Assembly: GCA_008973525.1 (NCBI GenBank)
Contig: WACJ01000048.1
Location: 496,001-560,000 of the forward strand
Direction of reading: 5' to 3'
Length of the DNA stretch: 64,000 bases
Source of the DNA: Stenopsyche tienmushanensis
Lineage: Eukaryota > Arthropoda > Insecta > Trichoptera > Stenopsychidae
Each line of letters begins with the position of its first letter. Position 1 is the stretch's first letter. Under the pieces are notes generated by a model that made no database searches, had not been told where the DNA came from, and saw nothing but the letters and a program-made list of their open reading frames with translations. Below, piece by piece: positions 49,116-61,090 of this stretch. The translations under genes and the position numbers were made by a program.

Positions 49116-49530
49116 TAGGGTGTTTTGTACATGGACAGACAATTTTTTTTGGGGGGTTAGGGGGTCTTTTGTTACGTTTTACACATCTTAAATTAATTCT
49201 TTTGCACGTCACTAGACAAAGAAATCGAGTGGTGTCAAATCTGAAAACCATGCGAGCTACGGAATAGGGCACGTCCCCAGACAAATAAATCCAGTGGTGT
49301 CAGGTCTGAATACCGGGCGAGCCACGAAATAGAGCATGTCCCCAGTGGTGTCAGGTTTGGAGACTGTGCGAACCAGGGAATAGTGCACGTCTCCAGACAA
49401 ATAAATCCAATTGTCAAAAATATATTTCAACAACACTGACACTTAAGATATAGGGCCTATGTGTGAAACGTAGCGAAATAATCTCATAATCCCCAAAAAA
49501 AATGTGTCGGTTCATGTGCAAAACTCCCTG
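49116..49530 (-). mobile_element. mariner-type MITE (415 bp) with tandem DDE-motif array
   Basis: TA flanks at 49114-49115 and 49531-49532. The left end TAGGGTGTTTTGTACATGGA pairs with the reverse complement of the right end, CAGGGAGTTTTGCACATGAA; the pairing continues inward through the G-run/C-run stretches. The interior (49212-49412) is three units of a 65-bp tandem repeat. On the minus strand each encodes a variant of PWLARSPDLTPLDFFVWGR, the third catalytic motif region of Tc1/mariner transposases. No other transposase sequence is present. Confidence 0.75.
49212..49412 (-). repeat. 65-bp tandem array F (three units) of mariner DDE motif
   Basis: The unit marker AAATCNAGTGGTGTCA occurs at 49222 and 49287, a 65-bp spacing; a third, shorter-spaced unit starts near 49344. 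Minus-strand translation gives PWFAQSPNLTPL, WLARYSDLTPLDLFVWGRAL and a partial copy. Confidence 0.8.
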
Positions 49531-49544
49531 TATATACAAGGGCG

Positions 49545-49735
49545 ATTCAAATATAGCCCGGAATTTTGCCATACAAATTTATTAATGATATATAAAAATA
49601 CAAATGGAGTATCTCATTTTTCTACATTCTTTGTTAGAAATAAATGCATTCCATCGGATAAGAAGCTGTTTGATCCCATCACGCAAAGAAGGCGAGAAGT
49701 AGCATCATGTGTTGCGCAACGCGTTTTCTCGTAAA
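49545..49735. repeat. dispersed repeat (GATTCAAATATAGCCCGGAA), copy 2
   Basis: Second copy of the 42890 repeat, directly after the complete mariner MITE. It ends near GTTGCGCAACGCG. Confidence 0.45.
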
Positions 49736-49999
49736 TAAAGGCATAAAAGGCTTCGAATATGTGAATGCCCGGCCAGCATGGTAAACCCCAGTATGCAGCG
49801 TCAAAACCTACGCGTTTATATATCAGGGAATCCCCTATTATATACTATGGCTCTGGCTAGATACAGTCTACGATCAGGACGGTATTATGTCTCAAATACC
49901 ACTGCTATGGGCGGATTCCACGAGCGTTAAATAGTGTCTTTGTTATTAATAACATTTTATAGGAAAGCTTTGAAAGTGCAGCTGATGACGGAGTAGTAG

Positions 50000-50768
50000 A
50001 CAAAAGTAATATTGTGAGCCGGGTTACAAATGCTCCTGATTGTTTCAAAATTGATACACCTGGCGTATAAGATCTCTAGAATCATCTCTCCTGAAATCAT
50101 AACGGTCAGTTTGTTTGATCACGCGTGTTTGTCGGCCATTTTGTTCAGTCACTGTAAATTCTTCCGATGGAGAAATCGTCGCGCGCTCCCGTTACCTTAC
50201 ATCTATGCGAGATCCGCGCAGTTATCTGTTTTTTTACTTAGCAGAACAATACCGCCGCGGTTATCCATTGAAAGCTCGTGGAAGTTTGTGGTAGTGATGT
50301 AAAGAGTCGACAACATGTCACGAAGTAGGTTAGATTGTTCAGAGAAGACAATACTGATACTTTCTGACGAATTTGTGCGAAAAATTGAAGAACAAGTGCG
50401 AAATGACCACCGTATGACGCTTGTGAAGGTATTCCTGGTATTTCTCCAAGTCTCCTTAAAGATATTATGTCAAAAAAACTTGGTTACAAGAAATTGTGTG
50501 CAATATGAGTGCCCAGAATGCTCACAAAGCGCGTAAATTTTTGGATCGTTTTGCACAGGAGGTAGAAGCTTTTCTGGACTCAATCATAACGGGAGATGAG
50601 ATGTAGGTGTATTACTACACCCTATAATCTAAAAGACAATCCAAAATAAGTTAGCGGCGAAGGTCTAAGACACTGCCACACAAAAACTGATTCTCCAACT
50701 ATAGAAATATCCTGTGAATTCCAATTAATTACAAGCTTTCCAATACTTTCTGGATGACCCTCATATCA
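50000..50768 (+). pseudogene. mariner transposase relic (first type), second copy
   Basis: Reading frames carry SRSRLDCSEKTILILSDEFV, a disrupted helix-turn-helix region, then MSAQNAHKARKFLDRFAQEV and EAFLDSIITGDEM followed by a stop. GDE is the first catalytic site of DD34D mariners. The right terminus TACTTTCTGGATGACCCTCA (50744-50763) is present; the left one is eroded. The shared noncoding left part (TGTTTGTCGGCCATTTTGTT, AATCGTCGCGCGCTCC) also occurs at 33150 and 62960. Confidence 0.65.
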
Positions 50769-50769
50769 T

Positions 50770-52615
50770 TATTGGCCATAAATATTATACGGTTGTATTG
50801 CATATAATGCTTTACATCATATTCCAGGAATTTATAATTGGGGCTTAGGGGGGCAGTCAATATCTGTTATAACAGATCAATTTTTGATTAAATTATAAAC
50901 ATCCCATCATATAGGGATTACAATGAAATCGATATTTTCGCCTGGCCAATATATATTTTACCAAATACAGAGGATTTATCTAAACAACATCTTGATACTC
51001 AATCTAAAAAAGCTCTATATTTACGCTGTTGTTTTTTAAATCGGATGAAAATATGACAGACGTTAAATATAATAAACGTATCTTATTTTTATACAGATGA
51101 AAATCTCTATCCAAATGCGAATTGCGCGTATCAAGTATGATTTACTGCAAACGCGTCATCTTGTAATTTTTCTCATTTAATTCTCATTCTTCTCATACAA
51201 TCGGATCTCGTTCGTATTGATGTTTTTTAATTACAAAATCGTAAAGTTCTAAGCCACTTTATGACCGATGGATAATGGCTTCTCGACAACTGTTTTCCTC
51301 CGAAGAAGCGCACTTAGATAAGATTATTTTTCCATCAGTGCTCGAAAACATATTTTTATAGTGCGATTTGTGTCAAACATGACGACATCGTCTTGCATAT
51401 TCCGAGATAGTGAAGATGATTTATGCTGACAAGACACAAGGTGTTTTCTTGGATCCTCTAATCACTTTGTCTGACAGAAATAGAGCGGAGGCTGTTGAGG
51501 AGATCAGCGAAATGAAGCACGTGACACTTTTGTAATGGACCATTATCGACTGGGCAAATATTAGCTACGGCGACGGTTATGTGATTACGATAAGAGCCAT
51601 TCTACCATGAGTAGTATAATTTTCCCATCAACTTGTGGCTGTATGTATTAAATCATCGTCAGCCACAACGTAGTACGTATGGTGTGCTAATTTTCAGCTC
51701 GATTGTAGTCCTTGTTGATTGCAGAGTTGAGCTCGTTTATCATTCCTGGTGGAAAGCCTTATCCGTCAATATGCGCATTTTCATATATGCAATAATCGAA
51801 CGAAAAGTGGCATGATTTTGGATGCAATATGAGAAATATCACTGCATTAATATATTGATGCCAAACAATTAACCATATGCAGAGATATTGAAAAATCATA
51901 TCACCAACAGAAGCAAAACATCAAACAATACCTAAACAAAGCAGAATTATTCTCCAAACATAATGTTGACATATTTTTACATCAAATACCAAATTTAAAG
52001 CTAAACTCTATATCTAATCTCATATTCAATATGGTATTCATTGTATATGAATTATTCGTTTTCGTACATTAAATTGAATTATTGACATACACTTTATTTG
52101 ATTTCACATCTAATTGGTGATTTACCTTTGTTTGCTCTTCCATCTTCAAGTATTTGATTGTTTCATCTACCAACTCTTTGCCTAACAAAGTGCTCAGACC
52201 GCAATTATTTCAGCAAGACAATACTTTGAATTCAATTCATCGTTTTTGTATTTTACTCCATTCAATTACTTTGTTTTTCATAGTTCTTTGAATCATAATA
52301 AATTTATTTTGAACGATGTATAACATGTAAAGAATCATATAGCTATAACACATCAATACACATATAACAGTGCAATATAATATTAAAATCGACCCAATGA
52401 AAATTAGTTTGATGAAAAATAATAATAATCGTTCGTTTTATACCGAAACTCGGTTATAACGAGCATAAAACAACTGGCATATTTTTCTCAGAAATACTTA
52501 AAATACGATAACGTAATGCGTGTACCGAAATATTCTGCCGTTTTATAGCTGGCCGTATATTTCGTTGTTATTGGCCTAAAATCCATAGCAAAATCCGTAA
52601 AAAAAATTATATACT
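50770..52615. other. no recognised feature
   Basis: Intronic AT-rich DNA with no motif or repeat copy recognised. Confidence 0.45.
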
Positions 52616-52619
52616 AGAT

Positions 52620-53730
52620 AATTCGATCTTTAAATTCCGTCCTTTTGAGCTCTCCTTCCAAAGGGAGTGCATTCGTATTTCATTGGCGAGTGCTCCGAGT
52701 GACCTCTGGGTGCGATCCCCGCGACTGAACAATGCGATGATCGGGGACTATCGCAGCGTCAATCAATTTAATCAATTTATCTGTCAGGACCGTCGCAGCG
52801 TGTATGAAGCTCGTATATAATCTCTCCATCCCCGTTTCTCTCCAAACTCAACGTGCAAGACACTCTCCGTCTACGTCTGTATCCGAGCTCAACGTGTAAG
52901 AACAGAGCCGTAACAAGGGCGTGGCAAAGCAGGCTCCCGCCACGGGCGCATCTGTGTTTGGGGCGCAAAACGCAGAATACTAGAAAGTTGCACATAGTTT
53001 TTATTTTACTTGACCATTCTATTTCACATGAATCAACACTGATTGACTCTCCGTTTGTATAATATATACTAAGTTGTCTAATCCCTCTTTTTCTACCGAT
53101 TATAAAATTTAAACAACCCACCCGATCAGTCTTCTTCGGACAACTTAGTATAGTTTTCTAATTTCTCGTAATCGTTCTATAAACATGTTCGGGTATGGCG
53201 TCCGATCGCGAGGCGCTCATTCGTCATGTCAATGGTCCGAAAAGCGGACCAGTTAGACACGCAGACGTTGTGGCTATTCTGTCCTCTTTTGTGGCATTTT
53301 TTATGATCTGTACGATCACAGAAGCTCCCTCAGAGGATAATTTGCAAAGGTGGCTCGCGCCAAATGAGGTCGCGAACGAGTCTAGACTTCCTCTCCACCC
53401 ATAAAATGTATATATTTATCTATCTTACTAATTTATGCTGCTATCTTAGTTAGTTTTTTAGTTTTAAGTTATAAAATCTAGCAAATTTCTCTCCCACATA
53501 CAGAGTACCTTGTTGGGCACTTTTGTTGAACGGGCTGGCATGATCCCGAATAATGAGATCATGCCATTTATATTAGTATTATTTAACATTAAAAAATGGG
53601 GGGAGCGTAAGTTGGATACTTGCCACGGGTGCTTCATACCCTCTTTACGGCTCTATGTAAGAATGCTTTTTCTGAACCGCTGGAATAAAGACACAACTCT
53701 GTGTCTTACCTCTTTAAGGGACTAAATCTT
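52620..53730. mobile_element. piggyBac-type MITE split by a nested hAT MITE
   Basis: The family body is visible at 52777-52902 (CTGTCAGGACCGTCGCAGCG, GTATGAAGCTCG, CTCCGTCTACGTCTG, GAGCTCAACGTGTAAGAA). It resumes at 53656-53725 (TGTAAGAATGC, TTTCTGAACCGCTGG, GACACAACTCTGTGTCTTAC, CTCTTTAAGGGACTAA). The interval is the hAT MITE. Left of 52777 the sequence diverges. Confidence 0.65.
52903..53655. mobile_element. hAT-type MITE (753 bp) with perfect 8-bp TSD
   Basis: The 8-bp duplication TGTAAGAA lies at 52895-52902 and 53656-53663. The ends CAGAGCCGTAAC and TTACGGCTCTA are inverted. Eight-base duplications and CAG-type ends are hAT hallmarks. It shares GGGCGTGGCAAAGCAGGC, GCGCAAAACG, TACTAAGTTGTCTA and GGTCCGAAAAGCGGACC with the copy at 39868. 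Open frames inside (53195-53401) have no recognised homology. Confidence 0.8.
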
Positions 53731-53734
53731 CTTG

Positions 53735-56630
53735 GGCACAATCTCCTATTATTCAAGCTCTAGTTTATTTTTTCGAGAACGTCGACAATATTACAACGTT
53801 TTTAACTATACTGTATGTAACCGTAGATGAATTTAGCGATGGCTTTTCGCACACGAATGCGTTGCTTATTCCACTTTCCAGCTCGCGAACAATGTCGATG
53901 CTATTCCTGATGATTAAGACTTTTGAGTCACGTGAAATAAAAACGTGAATCATCTATGACGATATTTTTTTTTAAAAAAAAAACGGATTTGAGCTCTTTT
54001 TACATGTGAAGTATTGCTCGTTATAGCCGTGATTTCTTTGCGATAATGCTCGTGATGATCTATTGAAATTCGATCAATATTCGATAACAATTATGTACTC
54101 ATATTTTTCTACGTTTTAGTTTCTAACATCGATTTAACGAGTCTGGTGAAGCTCATTTAAACTGAAAAATAATTATTGATCCTAGTGCTTTTCTTTTATA
54201 ATCTTGATTAACTTGGTTGCCTTGATATGGCAATACTTCTATCCATTTATGCCTCAATTATCGAATTGAAGCCAATTTATCACTATTTCTTCTAGCATTC
54301 ATTGTGCAGATTACAATGGAAGAACTGAAATATGTAATTTGGCCTTAGAAAAAATCGACAACATTCCAAACACACACCACATCGTCGATAGTCAACAGAA
54401 TCAATGTCAATTTATCATTCCATAGGAGGAAAAAATACGATTATATATACAATGCAATGGAAACATCAAATGTGGCCTTCGTCTATCATTGGATAGATTT
54501 ATCGACTGCATCGATTGTTAGATTATTTCAACAAATGCATGTCTTCAAATTTGCATAGAAGATAGTGGGCTTGTTGCATCAAATTATACCAATTTATAAC
54601 GCCTCTGACTTTATCAATTTGCTATCAATGTTTCAAAAATGTCAACGGATAACTGCATAATAAATCCAAAATGCTCTTTTCTGAATCATTAGAATTCAAT
54701 CGCAAATACGCGACTGAAATCATCAAAAGATTAAATATATTGGTAACACTTTATTTTGCGAATTCTGTTAATGTAAGCTATCGCTTGTCGCTATTTCTTT
54801 CCGACTCAGCTTACACCCCAAGAATATATAATGGGTAGAAGAACAAATTTATAAATTTGTTTCTGTGGACACGTTCGAGTTATATAATTAATCTCGAAAA
54901 AGAAAACGACCAACCATTAATTTGAAGGGTTTTCGCCGTGAGAGCGAAAGACCGGCCGTAATTAAGTGTCTGCCAGGAAAAACATGACGAAAACACAATT
55001 GCCGAAAATTGTAAGCCTTCGTTTGATTGATGAAAGGCTCGTGTAATTTTGCGACTTTAAAAAACTCTCCGACTTTGATCTTCGTCCTCAGAGGCGAGCC
55101 GGTGCTTCTGACAAGTCGATCTCCACGACGCTGGCGAGGTTCGATTGAATGGTTTCTCATTGTTCAGCTCGTTGACCCAATTAAATGAATGTTGTCGAGG
55201 ATTCGACTGAGGGATGTAACTCAATACTTCGTCGCCTCTTAATAAAAGCGAAAATATGTTTTTGATGTCGACGAAGAACTCTCTGTTTGCTCCGAAAGAG
55301 CGAAGATATTTTCGCCCCTTCAAAACTCAGACACTCTGAATCCACACCCTTAAGTCAATTAGAAACCAGAACGACAGTAATACAAAATATAAGATAATGA
55401 TGAGAATCGTTCTGGAAAAACATAGAGTATTCGCTTAGTTTGATATGATTCAAGAGCCGCCAAACTTCGTCAGCTATTTCATTATCTCTCTGCTAATAGA
55501 TAAACTCATGCATAATGATCAATACTCACGATAACAGCTCAGGTGTATAAGGTTTCAATAAAGCTTCTGAATCCCATTCATAGCTTTCATTTGGCTCAAA
55601 CATCAACATTATTACGAGAACTCCGATTTGTATTCCAAGAAAGCCAATTAAGATCGTCTATAATTCCACGAAATTGACTTTGAAGTGATTTTCAGCTTAT
55701 ATCCTAATTGTTTTTCATTACATAAACTGCCTTTAACATCAAAATCTTGTATTTCCATAAATAACTCGATTATTTATTTGCTCACGTAAGTTAAAATATT
55801 GCTGGGAAATTCATCAGAAGCCCCTTGATAATATTTAGTCGAAATGGTACTTCACAATACAATAAAGATCTGAACAAATCCACCCTCCCACTCGCCCACC
55901 GAGTTATGATATCATATTGAGATGTTATCATATACGGTGTTTATACGACAAACACTTGAAAACATGAATCAAATCAATTTTTATCGAAATTAGGCAAAGA
56001 TCACTTTTTGAGATTAAATCGACTGTGAAATTTGCTGCAGACTCTGAAATTTTATATTCAAATCCATCCGATCAAATGCAAATTTAGATTAACTGCTGCT
56101 GAAAAATTAAATACTGCAACGATGATCATGTACCTGAAAAATTCTATTCAAGCAATTTTATTCTAACATAACCATTAAAATGCAATGGAAGTTCACCACA
56201 TAAAAATCCTAAGAAGAAGAAGTGATTCTATGATCTAAATTTGATTATACTTATGGTAATTTGATTAAATAAAGTGTCTTTAAAGCTTTTATCAACATAG
56301 CAATTGAATTGTCTTATTCTCTATTCAATAGCTAATTTAGTAGGTAGTCTAATAGCACGTTGAAATCTTAAAGCTTATGGTATTTGCAACCCCTACGATA
56401 AGACGATTTATAAACGTGGATGGGAAGAAAACCAAATAGTAGCTGATTTTGTGGCAATCTCTGAAATATTTTAACGAATTAGTTTAGAAACAGTAATGAT
56501 GCTAAAGAATCAAGTGATGATATCTACACTCTTAAGCAAATAATTTATCGTCGATATTTACCACCAATTTGATGATTTTGCTAGTTAATTTTATCAATAA
56601 TCTGTAAAAATATACTAAGGAAACCCGAAA
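53735..56630. other. no recognised feature apart from a MITE end fragment
   Basis: Contains the piggyBac-MITE right-end fragment near 54660-54740 (CGCAAATACGCGACTG, also at 6755). Overlapping minus-strand ORFs at 54888-55323 show no domain that I recognise. Confidence 0.45.
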
Positions 56631-56635
56631 ATATT

Positions 56636-56765
56636 TAAAACTTGGATCTCATTGGGACCATTTAAAACTCATCGATAAAACGAATAGGATGAGTGTTATG
56701 GGATAGGATGGGTACCGTACGCCTTCATCGAATACAACAAAAACGAAATAGTCACTTTTTAAATA
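56636..56765 (+). repeat. mariner transposase fragment (second type), copy 2
   Basis: Shares TTGGATCTCATTGGGACCAT, TTTAAAACTCATCGATAAAA and GATGGGTACCGTACGCCTTC with 41605-41700. It encodes the same helix-turn-helix to WVPHxL region with stops. Confidence 0.55.
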
Positions 56766-57069
56766 GCTTGGAATGCTTTTACAAAAATGTAATGGAAGAA
56801 GTCAGATCACTATTCATCAACTGTCTCCACAACAAGTAACAAAGTTTATCCAATTTGAAATATGAGACGCAGAAGATTCATCACCCATTATCATAAGTTA
56901 ATGAAAACAGAATCATATTTGCAATTATTATTCAATCAATCTCCTTATATGAGCAAATTGTATATGAAAGGAAACATTAACAAAATTATAACATATGTAC
57001 CAAGTAATAATAAGCTGTTGGATTTTCTTCAACATTAAAAACATAAATAACTAATACATGAAAAGAGAA

Positions 57070-57345
57070 TATAGATTGTTAACCCAAATTAATCGACTAA
57101 TAATGATATGTGAATAATATAATGAATCGATTTCAAGTGTATTGTTTATGTATACTTGAAGAAATTATCGAATATTATGTGCTATCGACAGTGTTTATTT
57201 ATTTATGTACAAGCTTCATACATAATGCGACGGTCCTGACAGATAAATGGGTTTGTACGGATGATAAGAGGCGGACATACCAATATATAATAGCATCTAA
57301 GTTTATGATGATTTAAAATTAGCTCACTACTCAAAGCGTTTATGA
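57070..57345. mobile_element. piggyBac-type MITE fragment
   Basis: Contains TAGATTGTTAACCCAAATTA, ATGAATCGATTTCAAGTG, GCTATCGACAGTGTTTATTT, ACAAGCTTCATACATAATGC, CGACGGTCCTGACAGATAAA and ends AGCTCACTACTCAAAGCG, matching the right two thirds of the 33999 element. Confidence 0.6.
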
Positions 57346-57479
57346 GATTCTTCTCAATTAAATGGGATGTTTTTCATAGATCACTTGCATAAAATATTAA
57401 GGCAGAGCATAATAATATACACAATATTCTTCGATAGATTTCATGGATATTGCACAAGAATTCGACACAGTTTAACATG

Positions 57480-58095
57480 ATGTTCCTCTTTTATTTTTGC
57501 AAAGGCTGCGATTGTTGCTTCAATTAGAATTTATTTCGTGGGCATATCTGTCGGCACATGTGTGTCACTGTGTAAATTAATTATTTTGGCGGCCCTATTC
57601 CATGGCTCGCACGTTCTCCAGACCTGACACCACTGGATTTTTTTGACTGGGATCGTCCTCTATTCCGTAGCTCACACGGTATGCAGACCTGACACCACTG
57701 GATTTCTTTGTTTGAGGACTTGGGTATTCCGTGGTTCACACGGTCGCATTATCTTGTTACTAAAATTGAAAGCACACATGTGTATTGTTTATTTTTGCGC
57801 GAAGAAATGAACGAATATTGTGTGCTATCGATAATATTTATTTATTTATATACAAGTTTGACTCTCGCTGCGCGGTCCCGAGACAAAAGTAACACACAAA
57901 TATAGCATCAATTTTTAATTAATTTAGAAGTTGATATTTCTCACTCGTTTGCACGTTTTATGTGACTTTGAAAGCTTAGAAGTAATTTTAAACGGGAAAT
58001 TTTGAGTATTTTTTTAAGTGTTTAAAAAAAATCTATTTCGACAACCCTGAGACTTAGGACATAGGGCCTATGTGTGAAATACCCTGTATAAAGAT
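57480..58095 (+). mobile_element. composite mariner MITE with array G plus piggyBac-MITE core (second copy)
   Basis: Array G at 57595-57750 has CCACTGGATTT markers at 57630 and 57695 (65 bp apart) and a third partial unit. At about 57760 it switches to TTGTTACTAAAATTGAAAGC and the piggyBac-MITE core (ACACATGTGTATTGTTTATT, GAATATTGTGTGCTATCG, ATAGCATCAATTTTTAATT). It then returns to the mariner body and right end (GGACATAGGGCCTATGTGTG, AATACCCTGTATA). Same order as the 30312 copy. Confidence 0.6.
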
Positions 58096-58099
58096 TGAA

Positions 58100-59255
58100 T
58101 AAAGGTAACCATACCTCGACATAAAGGTGTGGTCGTGATCTTCCAAAGGGTTTTCTGCTGATCAAGCATGAGTCTAAGACGGCATAATAAACTCTCTATG
58201 AAATATTGATTTAATTAAAGTATTAAGGATGATCTACGAAATGCACATTTTTTTAAAATTAAATTAAAAATCAACTGAAAGCTCATGCGAATTTCCCAGC
58301 AGAAAATCTCGTTTCAATTTGTCGGAAAAGCTAATTCTGTTCCACGATATGATTATGGACTCGTTTTTATGACCTCAGTCACGTAAGGTTTGCATTTCGT
58401 AATTAAATATGAATTAAAGTGAGTAATGAAAAATTAATTATTCGCGGCTGCTCCCAAAGAATTGTGACCGGTAATAATTTAAGGAAAGTGATTCATCTTC
58501 TTCTTATTTCATTTAAGAAACCAATGTCACATCTCCCCATCTCGCGTTTTTCAATTATGTAATTGCGCAAATTCTCTGAATTGCAAGACAAATCCTCAAA
58601 AAGAACAATAAAAGCGTCCGTATTCGGCTTTGAAGATGAACGCCAAAAAACATCTCAAGCGTCTACAGTCTGCACATTACCACATAAACTCCATGTGTTT
58701 TTTTTTATCATCGCACTCTATTATATTATTCAACGCTCTATTCTACTCTAAAATGAACCACATATGCTATATATGGACGTATTACCATAAACGACAAAAG
58801 AAACAACCTTGTCTGCTGTTAATAGTCAAGGGTGAATCTATGTATTCTTGGCTCATCTTCAGGGATACTCCTTTGCCGTAAAAGTGTCAAGTTCTCTTCG
58901 TTCAACATATGGCATTCTTCAACCAAGTGCAATGCCATTCATTTATAGTTCCTTTTACAAAGCAACCTTAATTTGCTTCTGTCTATTAAACAATAATAGC
59001 CGATACATTTTTCTGTGCAATAATAATGCTTGGTTATGCGAGCATGAATTGTTTGATCGCCACTCATTGTTTATATCTACTTAATATTCAATCGGATTGA
59101 AAGTGCTTAAAATTTTCAACATATGGCTCATCATCAGAGTGATGACCCCTCGAACTTCCGGTCATCATTGCAATTCAATTATAAATCATAGTACTACAGC
59201 GGTTGAAAAGTACGCTTTGATTTGTAAAAGGGGAATAACCTTATGTTCGTATCGA
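58100..59255. other. no recognised feature
   Basis: Intronic. Three overlapping short + ORFs (58563-59084) show no recognisable homology. Confidence 0.45.
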
Positions 59256-59489
59256 AATACAGTAAAACCTTGATATAACGGACCTCTATTTTAGGCTTTA
59301 GACGATCAAAAAATAAAATGGCGGAGTTATAAGGTATTCCATTTGGTACATTTTCTTGTGATATCAAACGGCTTGCCATTTGTCGAAGGTTTCCTGTTGA
59401 ACTGAAATCGAAAGTAGAAATATTTTTTGGTTTTTAATATGTGTAGGCAGTCAACTAAGCTATAAAAATTTAAAAAAGTAATAAATTAT

Positions 59490-60765
59490 AAATGTAATAG
59501 GCTTTTTAGTTAAACTTTCATATTTTTTTACCATTTTCTTGATAATTTTTACCCCCAAAAAAATCATTTTTTTGCGCTAAAACATTAAAACTTTAGCTTA
59601 GTTGACATGACAATATTATAGTGAAAAATATTCCAAAATTTCAGTCAGATCGATCAACAACTTTTTAAGCTAAAACTGGCGAACATTTTGAAAATGCAGT
59701 TTTGAGATAATCTCGTTTAAAGTTTCAATGCGATAAAACTATCAATTTTAGTGACTTGCCGATCAACCAATGATTCCAGGTGTATATAATAGATATTCAA
59801 ATTTCTCAAATAGTTTATTATCTTCGACTAACTGTTGTTTTCGGGCTATACGAGCTGCTTTTGTCTCAGAAAGACTTTTACAGTTCTACCTCGCTATTCG
59901 CACTTCATCGGTATTTTCAGCAAAGACTTTACAATAGGTGCCAATAATTATATTTGATGTATTCATCATCTTCAAAATAAAGCTGTAGTCGTTAACTAAT
60001 ATCCCAGCAGCAATGTATGTTAATATTTCAATGATTTTTACACCAAAATGCAGGTACTTTGGAGCCAGTCGCCAAACCGTCGAGTTAAAACATTCATTAG
60101 CATTTTGGATATGGGCATCCAAGCATCTTTGAAGTAATTCATCCCTGAACAAATCTTTATAAATTGGTAAGAGATGCTGCTTTATCTCTTGGCCAAGAAA
60201 TGGAGTCAGGTCTTCAAGCGTTTGGATATTTTTTAAAGCAATGGTTTTCTGCCATTTGCACCAGCTTTTGACTCCAGTCGGGTTCCCATGATAATGTCTT
60301 TTTTTTAAATTCTTCGAACTTCTCTACCTTTCGTTCTTTTATTAAGATATATTGACATTTTTGCTTCGAAAATTCAACCACATACGACAAACTATCGAAC
60401 TAACTTGACTTCGAGCTACTTCGAGCTGACTTCGAGCAACTTTAATTTCACATACCTACAGTTAGAGATATATGAGTACAATATAACGATAATTTGCTTA
60501 AAATATTTTTAGGAACATCTCCTATAATAAAACTAAAGATACAAAAGATTTAAACAAATGTATTATGAAAGAAAGATTGCTCAACTCCAAGTGCTCCTAC
60601 CTGACCTGACTCCCTAGTTCACAGCGGTTCCGGCATGCTCCTAATTATGCGCTATAACTTCGTAAAAATTTCATATTCCAATTTTTCTTTTTTATGGTAT
60701 ACTCTCAATATGTTATACTTTCGAAATACGTAATTAAAAAAACGATGTTTTTGAACGTTGTAAAG
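59490..60765 (-). pseudogene. Mutator-like transposase-domain relic, copy 2
   Basis: The minus strand encodes IQTLEDLTPFLGQEIKQHLL and PIYKDLFRDELLQRCLDAHI, then QNANECFNSTVWRLAPKYLH and FGVKIIEILTYIAAGILVND, with VFAENTDEVRIAR and a stop. RDELLxRCLxxxxQNANECFNSxVWxxxPK is a well-preserved family signature. Upstream, VVEFSKQKCQYILIKERK is separated by a frameshift. Possible left end ACAGTAAAACCTTGATATAA at 59261 and a related CGGACTTTGGATATAACAG at 60783 may belong to the carrier element. Confidence 0.55.
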
Positions 60766-60849
60766 GTTTTGTCCCCCTTAACGGACTTTGGATATAACAG
60801 ACAAAAAATTCGGTCGAATGTAAAAAAATTAAAACGTCCTGTTAAACCG

Positions 60850-61090
60850 TAAAGGAGGATGATCGCAAGGTTGCGAGCGCATTCCGGTGATTCAGAAAAA
60901 GCGCTCTTGTACGTTGAGCTCGAAGAGAGACAGAGTCAAAGAGAGAACGTAACGCAGTTCGGAAGACAGAGACGGAGAGCTTCCTACTTACAATCGCACG
61001 ATTGTATAGATCGTTAGCCCAAATTTATCGACTAATGATGATGTGTGAATGATGAATCGATTTCAAGAGTGTTATTTGTTTATTTGTTAG
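60850..61090. repeat. piggyBac-type MITE fragment
   Basis: Contains GTGATTCAGAAAAAGCGCTC, GTACGTTGAGCTCG, TATAGATCGTTAGCCCAAAT and ATGAATCGATTTCAAGAG, the left half of the family, then breaks off near 61080. Confidence 0.55.

Noticed and set aside
49212..49412. Array F as a CRISPR array
   Set aside because: The units are contiguous with no unique spacers, diverge gradually, and code for a transposase motif in an animal genome.
52777..53121. 114-codon minus-strand ORF
   Set aside because: It spans the junction of a nested hAT MITE and its host MITE, so it is an accidental frame.
53195..53404. 69-codon ORF with SGPVRHADVVAILSSF
   Set aside because: Lies inside the hAT MITE; the equivalent region of the 39868 copy is not open, so it is not under coding constraint.
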